Origin: Ferruginibacter sp.
GTDB lineage: Bacteria; Bacteroidota; Bacteroidia; Chitinophagales; Chitinophagaceae
Length of the DNA: 9,962 nucleotides
Direction: 5' to 3'
Assembly (NCBI GenBank): GCA_030831725.1
Contig: JAURKN010000085.1
Span: 1-9,962, forward strand
Shown here: one piece after another, positions 1-6,801 of the stretch
Numbering within the stretch: position 1 is the stretch's first letter
Layout: the number at the start of each line of letters is the position of its first letter
The notes under the pieces: generated by a model
Database searches by the model: none
Told to the model about the DNA's origin: nothing
What the model saw: the letters and a program-made list of their open reading frames with translations, nothing else
Made by a program: the position numbers and the translations under genes

Positions 1-53
1 AAACTGTTTGAAAAAAACAAGTTCTTTATTTCAAAAGATAAGGTGAAAATGAA

Positions 54-770
54 TTAATCTTCCAACTCAACTTGGAAAACCTCTTGAAATGCTGATTTTA
101 GCTTTTCTCTGACCAGCCCCATATCTTGAACCTCACCTAACTCTTTGGATAAGGATGTAACCTGTTTGTCGGGTATCCCACATGGTATGATGTTTGAAAA
201 ATAATCCAATCCGGTGTTTACATTCAATGCGAATCCGTGCATGGTAACCCATCTGCTGCACCTTACACCTATCGCGCAAATTTTACGCTCCTTCCCTTTC
301 TCATGTGGATCTAGCCAAACTCCCGTTTCTCCAGGACTTCGGTCTCCTTTCAATCCATACGTTGCCAAAACTCTGATAATCACTTCCTCAATATTTCTGA
401 GATATACACCGATATCGGTTGAGAATTTTTCCAAGTCAAAAATAGGATATCCTACAATTTGTCCCGGACCATGAAAAGTAATGTCTCCTCCTCTGTTGGT
501 GCGAAAAAACTCAATGTTTTTTTCAGCCATCTCCGATTCATCAAGAAGAACATTTGATAAATCACCACTTTTTCCCAAGGTATAAACTGGAGGATGCTCA
601 CAGAAAAGCAAGTGGTGATTCGTTTCTACTAGATATGGATCATTTTGCCCGTTTTGTCTTGCTTCCGTTTTCCATTCTAGGTTTTGGGCAAGCAGTTTTT
701 CTTGCAAATCCCAGGCTTGACTGTAGCCTATGTTGCCTAAATCCTTGTATTTTACTATTTGTTTTTTCAA
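54..770 (-). CDS. lipB: Octanoyl-[acyl carrier protein]:protein octanoyltransferase LipB
   Basis: LipB moves the octanoyl group from octanoyl-ACP to a lysine on lipoyl domains (E2 subunits of 2-oxoacid dehydrogenases, GcvH); LipA then inserts sulfur to make lipoate. It is cytoplasmic. The 238-residue length is normal for the family. The signature RGGDITFHGPGQ is at residues 93-104, followed by YPIFDL at 108-113. The catalytic pair is present: Lys163 in KICAIG and Cys197 in PCGIPDKQVTSL. The TGVW (149-152) and RWVTMHGFALNV (173-184) blocks are also intact. The start is TTG (770-768): the next in-frame Met is residue 81, too far in, and the open frame upstream to a TAG at 794-792 holds no ATG or GTG. 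Starting at TTG gives the usual N-terminus just before KYKDLG. The gene is divergent from the GT-C gene and has its own -7 box. No lipA is in view. Identification is very secure; the start is an inference. Confidence 0.97.
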   Translation of the reverse strand: MKKQIVKYKDLGNIGYSQAWDLQEKLLAQNLEWKTEARQNGQNDPYLVETNHHLLFCEHPPVYTLGKSGDLSNVLLDESEMAEKNIEFFRTNRGGDITFHGPGQIVGYPIFDLEKFSTDIGVYLRNIEEVIIRVLATYGLKGDRSPGETGVWLDPHEKGKERKICAIGVRCSRWVTMHGFALNVNTGLDYFSNIIPCGIPDKQVTSLSKELGEVQDMGLVREKLKSAFQEVFQVELED

Positions 771-786
771 TATAAAATTTTCCGTG

Positions 787-794
787 CAAATCTA
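787..794 (-). promoter_or_regulatory. Candidate Bacteroidota -7 promoter box for lipB
   Basis: Read on the minus strand this is TAGATTTG, an exact match to the Bacteroidota -7 consensus TAnnTTTG. It lies 16 nt upstream of the lipB TTG start, so the leader would be only about 10 nt. I see no TTG -33 element at the usual 19-21 nt spacing, which lowers confidence. Confidence 0.4.
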
Positions 795-850
795 CCGAAT
801 ATTTGTAGGACTAAATTGCTCCACAACGGCAAAATCAAGGGAAACATGAT

Positions 851-858
851 TATATTTG
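851..858 (+). promoter_or_regulatory. Candidate Bacteroidota -7 promoter box for the DUF2723 gene
   Basis: TATATTTG is an exact match to TAnnTTTG. It ends 19 nt before the ATG at 878, so the leader would be short (about 12-14 nt). No convincing TTG -33 element sits 19-21 nt upstream. It lies in the same 107-bp gap as the lipB box on the other strand, so two short-leader promoters would point away from each other. Confidence 0.45.
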
Positions 859-877
859 TCTTTATAATCAGCGAGAT

Positions 878-3800
878 ATGAATTTTAAAAAGATCAACAA
901 CCTGACAGGCTGGGCAGTATGCCTCATCGCCTGTGGCGTTTATTTGATGACTATGGAAGCTACCGGCAGTCTTTGGGATTGTGGAGAGTTCGCTTCCAGT
1001 GCCTACAAACTCCAAATTCCGCATCCGCCCGGGGCTCCTTTGTTTGTCCTTTTGGGCAGGCTCTTTATGATTCCATTCGACCCGCAACATGCAGCAACCG
1101 GTATCAACGCCATGAGTGCGCTTGCCAGCGGTTTCACCATATTGTTTCTCTTCTGGACCATCACCCATTTTGCCAAAAAACTCATTCAGAAAAACAATGA
1201 GCCATTGGATAATGGAAAAATAATGGCCATCATGGGAGCCGGTATTGTCGGGGCTCTTGCTTATACTTTCTCAGACTCATTCTGGTATAGTGCCGTTGAA
1301 GGTGAAGTATATGCATTGTCTTCTTTTTTCACTGCTGTAGTATTCTGGGCTATGCTCAAATGGGAGCAGGCTGTAACCGATGAGCAGGAACAAGGTATTA
1401 AGGGTCATTTCACAAAAGCAGACCGTTGGATCATTCTGATTTTTTATCTGATGGGATTGTCAATCGGTGTTCACTTGTTGAACTTGCTTACTATCCCTGC
1501 TATCGTGATCATCTACTATTTCAAAAGATACAAATCCACCACCGAAGGAACATTTCTCGCATTCATCATTGGTTGCATCATCACTGGTGTTGTTCAGAAA
1601 GCTGTGATACAATGGAGCATCAAGGGAGCAGGAAATATGGATATCTTTTTCGTGAATGAATTAAGCATGCCCTTCTTTACCGGTTTCGCATTTTTCTTCA
1701 TACTCATAGGTGTGATGGTTTATTTCGGATTGCAAACCGCGAAAAAGAATAATTGGAATTTCCTTCGCCTGGGACTCTGGAGCATGTCGTTCATGCTACT
1801 TGGATACTCTACTTATTTTACCACCTTGGTCAGAAGCAATGCAGATCCTAGCGTAGATATGTTCAATGTGGACAATCCGGTAAGTTTGGTAGGATATGTA
1901 AGCCGTGAGCAATATGGCGATTGGCCAATCCTTTACGGACAAGACTTTACGGCACAAGTGCAAAGAGTAGAGCCTACCGAAACCTATATCAAAGGCAAAG
2001 AAAGATATGAAAAGAATGGAAGGAAGATAAAATATGTTTTTGCTCCAGAAGATCAGCATTTCTTCCCTAGAATGTGGGATATGAGCAATGATCAGGGACA
2101 TGCTGATTATTACGCATCTTGGGCTGAAATCGGCAAAAACGAAGATGGTTCCTGGGAAAGAGCACCTACCATGAAAGAGAATATCGGTTTCTTCCTTGAT
2201 TATCAGATCAGTTGGATGTACTGGCGCTATTTCATGTGGAATTTTGCGGGTAAGCAAAATGATATTCAGGGTGTCAGTATGGGTAACAAGAGAGATGGCA
2301 ACTGGAAAACCGGAATCGGTTTCTACGACAATATGAGATTAGGTAATCAGGATACACTACCTGATGCACTCAAAAACAACAAAGCGGACAATAAGCTCTA
2401 CATGCTGCCTTTCATTCTTGGCGTTTTAGGTATCTTGTATCAATTCCGCAAAGACAAAAAAGATGCTCTTATTAGCGGTTTATTGTTCTTCTTCACCGGC
2501 ATCGCCATCTGCCTTTACCTCAATCAGGCGGGTAACCAACCGCGTGAGCGTGACTACGCCTATGTGGGTTCTTTTTATGCCTTTAGCATATGGATCGGAT
2601 TGGGTGTTCTTTATATACGAGAACTTATTCAAGCAAGTCTGAAAAACGAACAATTATCAGGCATCATAGCTACAGCAGCTTGTTTCGTGGCTGTCCCCAT
2701 GTTGATGGCCAATCAGGAATGGGACGATCACGACAGAAGTCAAAAAACACTGGCTAGAGATTTAGCTAAAAACTATCTTGAAAGCTGTCCTAAAAATGCC
2801 ATTCTGATTTCATTTGGCGACAATGACACCTATCCACTTTGGTACGCACAAGAAGTGGAAGGAATCAGAAAAGATGTGAGAGTAATCAACAGCAGTTTGT
2901 TGGGTACAGATTGGTATATCAATCAATTGCGTTACAAACTAAATGACAGCGACCCTATCGATCCGATTTGGACACCAGAACAAATTGAAGGCCCGACAAG
3001 AGATGTGATTCGCTATACGCCAAATACACCAGGCGTAGATCCAAACCAGTTTATGGATTTGTACACCGTGATGAAAGATTACGCCGGTTCTGACGATCCT
3101 GCAAAAGGCGCTGAAATAAACGATGGTGACATCATCAACGGTTTCCCTACACAAAATGTAATGGTACCGGTTGACTCAGCACTTGTTAGAAAGAACGGCA
3201 CTGTTAATGCAAACGACCGTGTGGTTGACGCAGTACGTTTTAAGATTTCGAAAAACTACATCTATAAAAACGATGCAGCCATTCTGAACATCATAGCTGC
3301 AAACAAATGGAAGCGTCCTATTTGTTTCACTTCTCCGTACGGCGAACTTGGATTTGATCGTTATCTGAGACAAGACGGACTGACTTACAGACTTGTACCC
3401 ATTGATAATGGAGGAGCTACACAAGTAAATGCGGATTGGATTTTGGAAACCATGCTCAACAAATACAGCTTCGGAAATGCTCAAACTCCCGGAGTTTATT
3501 TCGATGAGGAAAACCGCAGACACCTGAACAGCATCCGACTTGCTTTTGCACAAGCTGCAGGATCTTTGGCCGAAATGGATAGAAAAGAAGATGCGAAAAA
3601 ATTGTTGCACAGATGTGATTCCATGCTTAATGTGGCGAACATTCCTTATGCCATGCCGGGAAGATATCAACAACATAACCAAATCTCCATGCAGATGGTC
3701 TATGCCAGCTATCGCGCAGGCGACAACAAACTGGCTGAGAAAATTTCTGGTATGCTCAAAAAAGATATGGAACAGCAAATAGCATATTACAACACTTTAT

Positions 3801-3961
3801 CAGAAAAATTCCAGGGAAGTCTGGCTCCAGAAATGGAACGAATCGACAATTTCCTAAAGGGACTAGGTCAAATGGAACAGCAATTCAAAATGATGTCGCA
3901 AGTTGTACCGGCTACCGCTCCTGTTCAAGTGGCACCAACAACAGATACAGCAAAGCCTTAA
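878..3961 (+). CDS. DUF2723 / GT117-like multi-pass membrane glycosyltransferase (GT-C fold candidate)
   Basis: This is a 1027-residue inner-membrane protein. The N-terminal part carries about ten hydrophobic segments (roughly 12-28, 52-66, 76-98, 115-132, 146-160, 184-214, 225-245, 264-284, 297-316). Near 506-611 come about four more. Residues 612-1027 look soluble and probably periplasmic, ending in a Pro/Thr-rich tail (1009-1027). The first loop holds WDCGEF (33-38) with Asp34 and Glu37, then HPPGAP (49-54). Acidic residues in the first extracytoplasmic loop are typical of GT-C glycosyltransferases. Other conserved-looking blocks are YSAVEGEVYAL (137-147), NQPRERDYAYVGSFYAF (553-569) and FGDNDTYPLWY (646-656). 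The family (DUF2723, CAZy GT117) includes human TMEM260, a protein O-mannosyltransferase, so transfer of a sugar from a lipid carrier to exported proteins is plausible. The bacterial donor and acceptor are not shown by the sequence. It is a single-gene unit: divergent from lipB, with a strong terminator 21 nt after its stop. The ATG at 878 suits both the -7 box and the first membrane helix. Confidence 0.9.
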   Translation: MNFKKINNLTGWAVCLIACGVYLMTMEATGSLWDCGEFASSAYKLQIPHPPGAPLFVLLGRLFMIPFDPQHAATGINAMSALASGFTILFLFWTITHFAKKLIQKNNEPLDNGKIMAIMGAGIVGALAYTFSDSFWYSAVEGEVYALSSFFTAVVFWAMLKWEQAVTDEQEQGIKGHFTKADRWIILIFYLMGLSIGVHLLNLLTIPAIVIIYYFKRYKSTTEGTFLAFIIGCIITGVVQKAVIQWSIKGAGNMDIFFVNELSMPFFTGFAFFFILIGVMVYFGLQTAKKNNWNFLRLGLWSMSFMLLGYSTYFTTLVRSNADPSVDMFNVDNPVSLVGYVSREQYGDWPILYGQDFTAQVQRVEPTETYIKGKERYEKNGRKIKYVFAPEDQHFFPRMWDMSNDQGHADYYASWAEIGKNEDGSWERAPTMKENIGFFLDYQISWMYWRYFMWNFAGKQNDIQGVSMGNKRDGNWKTGIGFYDNMRLGNQDTLPDALKNNKADNKLYMLPFILGVLGILYQFRKDKKDALISGLLFFFTGIAICLYLNQAGNQPRERDYAYVGSFYAFSIWIGLGVLYIRELIQASLKNEQLSGIIATAACFVAVPMLMANQEWDDHDRSQKTLARDLAKNYLESCPKNAILISFGDNDTYPLWYAQEVEGIRKDVRVINSSLLGTDWYINQLRYKLNDSDPIDPIWTPEQIEGPTRDVIRYTPNTPGVDPNQFMDLYTVMKDYAGSDDPAKGAEINDGDIINGFPTQNVMVPVDSALVRKNGTVNANDRVVDAVRFKISKNYIYKNDAAILNIIAANKWKRPICFTSPYGELGFDRYLRQDGLTYRLVPIDNGGATQVNADWILETMLNKYSFGNAQTPGVYFDEENRRHLNSIRLAFAQAAGSLAEMDRKEDAKKLLHRCDSMLNVANIPYAMPGRYQQHNQISMQMVYASYRAGDNKLAEKISGMLKKDMEQQIAYYNTLSEKFQGSLAPEMERIDNFLKGLGQMEQQFKMMSQVVPATAPVQVAPTTDTAKP

Positions 3962-3982
3962 AGAATACTGTTTATCGAAGTA

Positions 3983-4020
3983 ATAAGGGCTGTCTATGAA
4001 TAGGCAGCCCTTATCTTTTA
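3983..4020 (+). terminator. Strong intrinsic terminator after the DUF2723 gene
   Basis: A 14-bp stem pairs ATAAGGGCTGTCTA (3983-3996) with TAGGCAGCCCTTAT (4001-4014). It has one G-T wobble and a TGAA tetraloop (3997-4000), and is followed by CTTTTA. It begins 21 nt after the stop codon. The hairpin is near-symmetric, but it is needed only for the plus strand here because both flanking genes run that way. It suggests the VWA/AAA+ pair is transcribed separately. Confidence 0.9.
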
Positions 4021-4152
4021 TATGATCTAACTGTAAATAACAACCTTGACAAAATGATTTTTAATCATCTTACAACTTACATAAAACATAATATTCCCAC
4101 TCAACCAACTTCATTTTTATTTGTTGTACATTCATAGAGAATCATCGTTACC

Positions 4153-5250
4153 ATGCGTCATTTCCAATTTTCATCTTATAGCCAATCAGACGACTCGAAG
4201 TCGCCATTTGAAAAGCTGATGGATATCTTCACGCAGTTACTGACATACACCAGTGGCGATTTTACAGAAGCCATCCAATGGCTTACCGAGCTAGATAAGG
4301 AATACAACTTAACGACTCCTGATTATGGCATCGGTGACTTTATAGAAGATTTGAAAGACAAAGGATATATCAGTCCTGATTCCTCTGAAGGAACGTTCAA
4401 AATAACCCCAAAGACAGAACAAACAATCAGAAAAAAAAGTCTGGATGAGATTTTTGGAAAACTGAAGAAAGCGAAAAAAGGAGATCATCACACATTTAAA
4501 ACAGGAGCAGGCGAAGATCAACATGCTGACACACGACCCTTTCAGTTTGGAGATATGTTCGAACAGATCGACTACACATCATCTATAAAAAACGCCCAGA
4601 TTCGAAATGGCGTCGAACAGTTCAGATTGGATGAATCAGATCTTGAAATCAGGGAAACCGACTATCGTTCTCAGACATCCACTGTTTTAATGATAGACAT
4701 CTCGCATTCCATGATCTTATATGGCGAAGACAGGATAACACCAGCAAAGAAAGTGGCCATGGCATTTAGCGAGCTCATAAAAACCAGATACCCCAAAGAC
4801 ACACTAGATATCCTTGTTTTCGGAAATGATGCCTGGACCATAGAAATCAAAGACCTTCCCTATCTCCAGGTGGGACCATATCACACCAACACTGTTGCCG
4901 GACTTCAACTCGCTATGGAAATATTGAGAAAAAGAAAGAATCCGAACAAGCAGATTTTCATGATTACAGACGGCAAACCCACTTGCCTTAAAGAAGGAAA
5001 CCGATATTACAAAAACAGTTTCGGCATCGACAGAAAAATCATGAGCAGATGTCTTGATTTGGCAACCCAATGCAAAAAGCTCAAAATTCCAATCACCACA
5101 TTCATGATTGCAAGCGATCCTTATTTGCAAAAATTCGTTCAGGAATTCACAGAGACCAATCAAGGGAAAGCTTTTTTTGCTTCTCTCGACCAGTTGGGGG
5201 CATTCATATTCAAGGATTTTGAATCCGGAAAAAACAAAACCTTATTCTGA
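4153..5250 (+). CDS. VWA-domain protein (chelatase/MoxR-partner type) with winged-helix-like N-terminus
   Basis: This 365-residue protein has no signal peptide or membrane segment, so it is probably cytoplasmic. Residues ~22-108 are helical. They contain DFIEDLKDKGYI followed by a short strand and KITPKTEQTIRKKSLDEIFGKL, a pattern like a winged-helix motif (helix, wing, 'LTPKG'-like turn, helix). A basic, Gly-rich linker (104-127) leads to RPFQFGDMF (128-136). The VWA domain runs from ~175 to 360. Its MIDAS metal site looks complete: DISHSM (182-187, the DxSxS motif), a Thr in YHTNTVAG (Thr245 or Thr247), and Asp273 in ITDGKPT. It therefore should bind a divalent ion and an acidic ligand. The AAA+ gene starts 19 bp downstream, so the two are very likely one operon and one complex, comparable to ChlD/ChlI or ViaA/RavA. 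The substrate is unknown. I found no convincing promoter box in the 191-bp gap upstream. The ATG at 4153 is the only sensible start. Confidence 0.88.
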   Translation: MRHFQFSSYSQSDDSKSPFEKLMDIFTQLLTYTSGDFTEAIQWLTELDKEYNLTTPDYGIGDFIEDLKDKGYISPDSSEGTFKITPKTEQTIRKKSLDEIFGKLKKAKKGDHHTFKTGAGEDQHADTRPFQFGDMFEQIDYTSSIKNAQIRNGVEQFRLDESDLEIRETDYRSQTSTVLMIDISHSMILYGEDRITPAKKVAMAFSELIKTRYPKDTLDILVFGNDAWTIEIKDLPYLQVGPYHTNTVAGLQLAMEILRKRKNPNKQIFMITDGKPTCLKEGNRYYKNSFGIDRKIMSRCLDLATQCKKLKIPITTFMIASDPYLQKFVQEFTETNQGKAFFASLDQLGAFIFKDFESGKNKTLF

Positions 5251-5269
5251 CAAACCAGAAAATAAAAAA

Positions 5270-6796
5270 ATGATCAATCACGAAAAGATAACCAGTATTG
5301 GAGCGCTGAAGAAAAGCGGTTGGAAATCCAAAAATATCAAAACAGAAATTCGCGACAACCTGATCCGTAAATGGGAAACCGGAGAAAATCCTTTCCCCGG
5401 AATTATCGGGTATGAAGATAGTGTTGTTCCGGATATGGAAAGAGCCCTGTTGAGTAAACACAATATCTTGCTACTGGGATTAAGAGGACAAGCAAAAACC
5501 AGGATGGCCAGACAACTCGTTTCCTTGCTTGATGATTACATCCCGGTAGTTAGTGGATCAGAAATCATGGATGACCCATTCAACCCCATATCCTCTTTTG
5601 CAAAAAAACAGATCAGTCAACTGGGAGAAGATACCCCAATTCATTGGGTATACCGCAGTGAACGATACGGAGAAAAATTAGCCACACCCGATGTAAGCGT
5701 GGCGGACCTTATTGGAGATATTGATCCCATCAAAGCTGCCAATCTGAAATTATCCTTTTCAGATGAACAAGTGATACATTACGGAATCATACCACGAAGC
5801 AACCGATGCATATTTGTCATCAATGAGCTGCCGGATCTTCAGGCAAGAATTCAGGTTTCATTATTCAATTTGCTGGAAGAAGGTGATTTGCAAATCAGAG
5901 GATTTAAATTGAGATTGCCGCTGGATATACAATTCGTTTTTACCGCTAACCCCGAAGATTATACGAACAGAGGTAGCATTGTCACTCCCCTAAAGGACAG
6001 AATCCAGAGCCAAATACTCACGCATTATCCAAAAAGCGTAGAAAAATCCATGGCGATCACCGAACAGGAAAGCTATTCCAAAGACGAAAGAAAACAAAAA
6101 ATAGAAATCAGCGACCTGATAAAAAGACTCATTGAACAAGTGGCATTCGAAGCAAGAAATAACGAGATGGTCGATAAGAAAAGCGGAGTGAGTGCGAGAT
6201 TGACCATTTCAGCTTCAGAAAATGCGATCAGTTCCGCGGAACGAAGGGCATTACTGAACCGTGAATTGAAAACACAAGTATGGATCAGCGATCTTCAGGG
6301 TATCATACCGTCAATTACCGGGAAAGTGGAACTGGTATATGAGGGAGAGCAGGAAGGTCCTTATCAAGTTGCAGTTCATCTGCTTGATAAATCAATCCGC
6401 TCTCTGTTCAAACAATATTTCCCTGACCCGGACATGTTGAAGAAGAAAAAAAGATCTTCAAATGGCAAAACAGAAAACCCATACCAATCCATCATCCAAT
6501 GGTTTGACGCTGGCAATCATCTGCACCTTTTTTTAGACACCAAGGACGAGGATAAACAACATATGCTCTACAAAGTAAGTGGGCTGCACGCTTTGGTAAA
6601 ACAACAATATCCTCACATCAGCGATTTGGAGAATGCCTTATTGATGGAGTTTGTATTACACGGACTATCGGCACATTCCATGATCAGTAAAAAAATGATA
6701 GAAGGAAAAATCACATTCAACGACCTAATGGGATCCATGTTGAACCTGGGGAATAATCCTGATGACTTCAGAGAAGATGATCAGGAGGACTTTTAA
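5270..6796 (+). CDS. Magnesium-chelatase/MoxR-like AAA+ ATPase, partner of the VWA protein
   Basis: Positions are counted from the ATG at 5270 (508 residues). Walker A is GLRGQAKT (70-77). The Walker B segment is IFVINELPDL (181-190), with Asn185 where Asp is usual and Glu186 kept. Sensor 1 is Asn227 in FTANPEDYTNRGS. A likely arginine finger is Arg244 in TPLKDRI. ARIQVSLFNLLEEGDLQIRG (192-211) is typical of the chelatase I / MoxR side of AAA+. The C-terminal half (~280-508) is helical, has a Lys-rich stretch near 390-394 and ends in an acidic tail (DDFREDDQEDF). It probably forms a hexamer that works on a target recruited by the VWA partner just upstream. No large chelatase subunit (BchH/CobN type) is nearby, so true magnesium chelation is unlikely. 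An in-frame start at 5108 would give 54 extra residues but would lie inside the VWA gene; the A-rich leader before 5270 and the domain start favour the shorter form. No transcription-factor domain is seen, so a 'sigma-54 interacting' label would be misleading. Confidence 0.9.
   Translation: MINHEKITSIGALKKSGWKSKNIKTEIRDNLIRKWETGENPFPGIIGYEDSVVPDMERALLSKHNILLLGLRGQAKTRMARQLVSLLDDYIPVVSGSEIMDDPFNPISSFAKKQISQLGEDTPIHWVYRSERYGEKLATPDVSVADLIGDIDPIKAANLKLSFSDEQVIHYGIIPRSNRCIFVINELPDLQARIQVSLFNLLEEGDLQIRGFKLRLPLDIQFVFTANPEDYTNRGSIVTPLKDRIQSQILTHYPKSVEKSMAITEQESYSKDERKQKIEISDLIKRLIEQVAFEARNNEMVDKKSGVSARLTISASENAISSAERRALLNRELKTQVWISDLQGIIPSITGKVELVYEGEQEGPYQVAVHLLDKSIRSLFKQYFPDPDMLKKKKRSSNGKTENPYQSIIQWFDAGNHLHLFLDTKDEDKQHMLYKVSGLHALVKQQYPHISDLENALLMEFVLHGLSAHSMISKKMIEGKITFNDLMGSMLNLGNNPDDFREDDQEDF
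6757..6794 (+). terminator. Possible terminator hairpin overlapping the 3' end of the AAA+ gene
   Basis: TCCTGAT (6757-6763) pairs with ATCAGGA (6780-6786). Inside it, CTTC (6766-6769) pairs with GAAG (6773-6776) around an AGA loop, giving an imperfect hairpin. A TTTT tract (6791-6794) follows after 4 nt. It would end the VWA/AAA+ transcript before it runs into murB. The sequence also encodes the acidic tail, so the symmetry may be chance. Confidence 0.25.
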
Positions 6797-6801
6797 TCCT
6801 T

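Noticed and set aside
1..57. An open plus-strand frame from the left edge to a TAA at 55-57 (Lys-rich, 18 residues) that could be the end of an upstream gene overlapping lipB by 4 bp.
   Set aside because: A second frame is also open to a TGA at 44-46, and 18 codons is too short to tell coding from chance in AT-rich DNA. No family is recognisable.
767..1168. A 133-codon minus-strand open frame covering the divergent promoter gap and the start of the DUF2723 gene.
   Set aside because: It overlaps the lipB start and conserved coding sequence, and its product looks random.
1796..2257. A 153-codon minus-strand open frame inside the DUF2723 gene.
   Set aside because: It is fully antisense to conserved coding sequence and has no start context or recognisable domain.
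3176..3778. A 200-codon minus-strand open frame inside the DUF2723 gene.
   Set aside because: It is antisense to a well-supported coding region, has Cys/Ile/Val-rich composition without recognisable motifs, and fits a shadow frame.
4054..4068. ATGATT-TTT-AATCAT inverted repeat in the gap before the VWA gene, a possible operator.
   Set aside because: Six-base AT-rich arms are common by chance, and no promoter is identifiable beside it.
4046..4074. TTGACA resembling a sigma-70 -35 box upstream of the VWA gene.
   Set aside because: There is no matching -10 at 16-18 bp spacing, and Bacteroidota promoters do not use this consensus.
4127..4134. TACATTCA as a -7 box for the VWA gene.
   Set aside because: It lacks the last two consensus bases (TG) and has no -33 element at the right distance.
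5108..5269. An in-frame 54-residue upstream extension of the AAA+ protein.
   Set aside because: It lies inside the VWA coding region, its residues resemble no AAA+ N-terminus, and the ATG at 5270 has a suitable A-rich leader.
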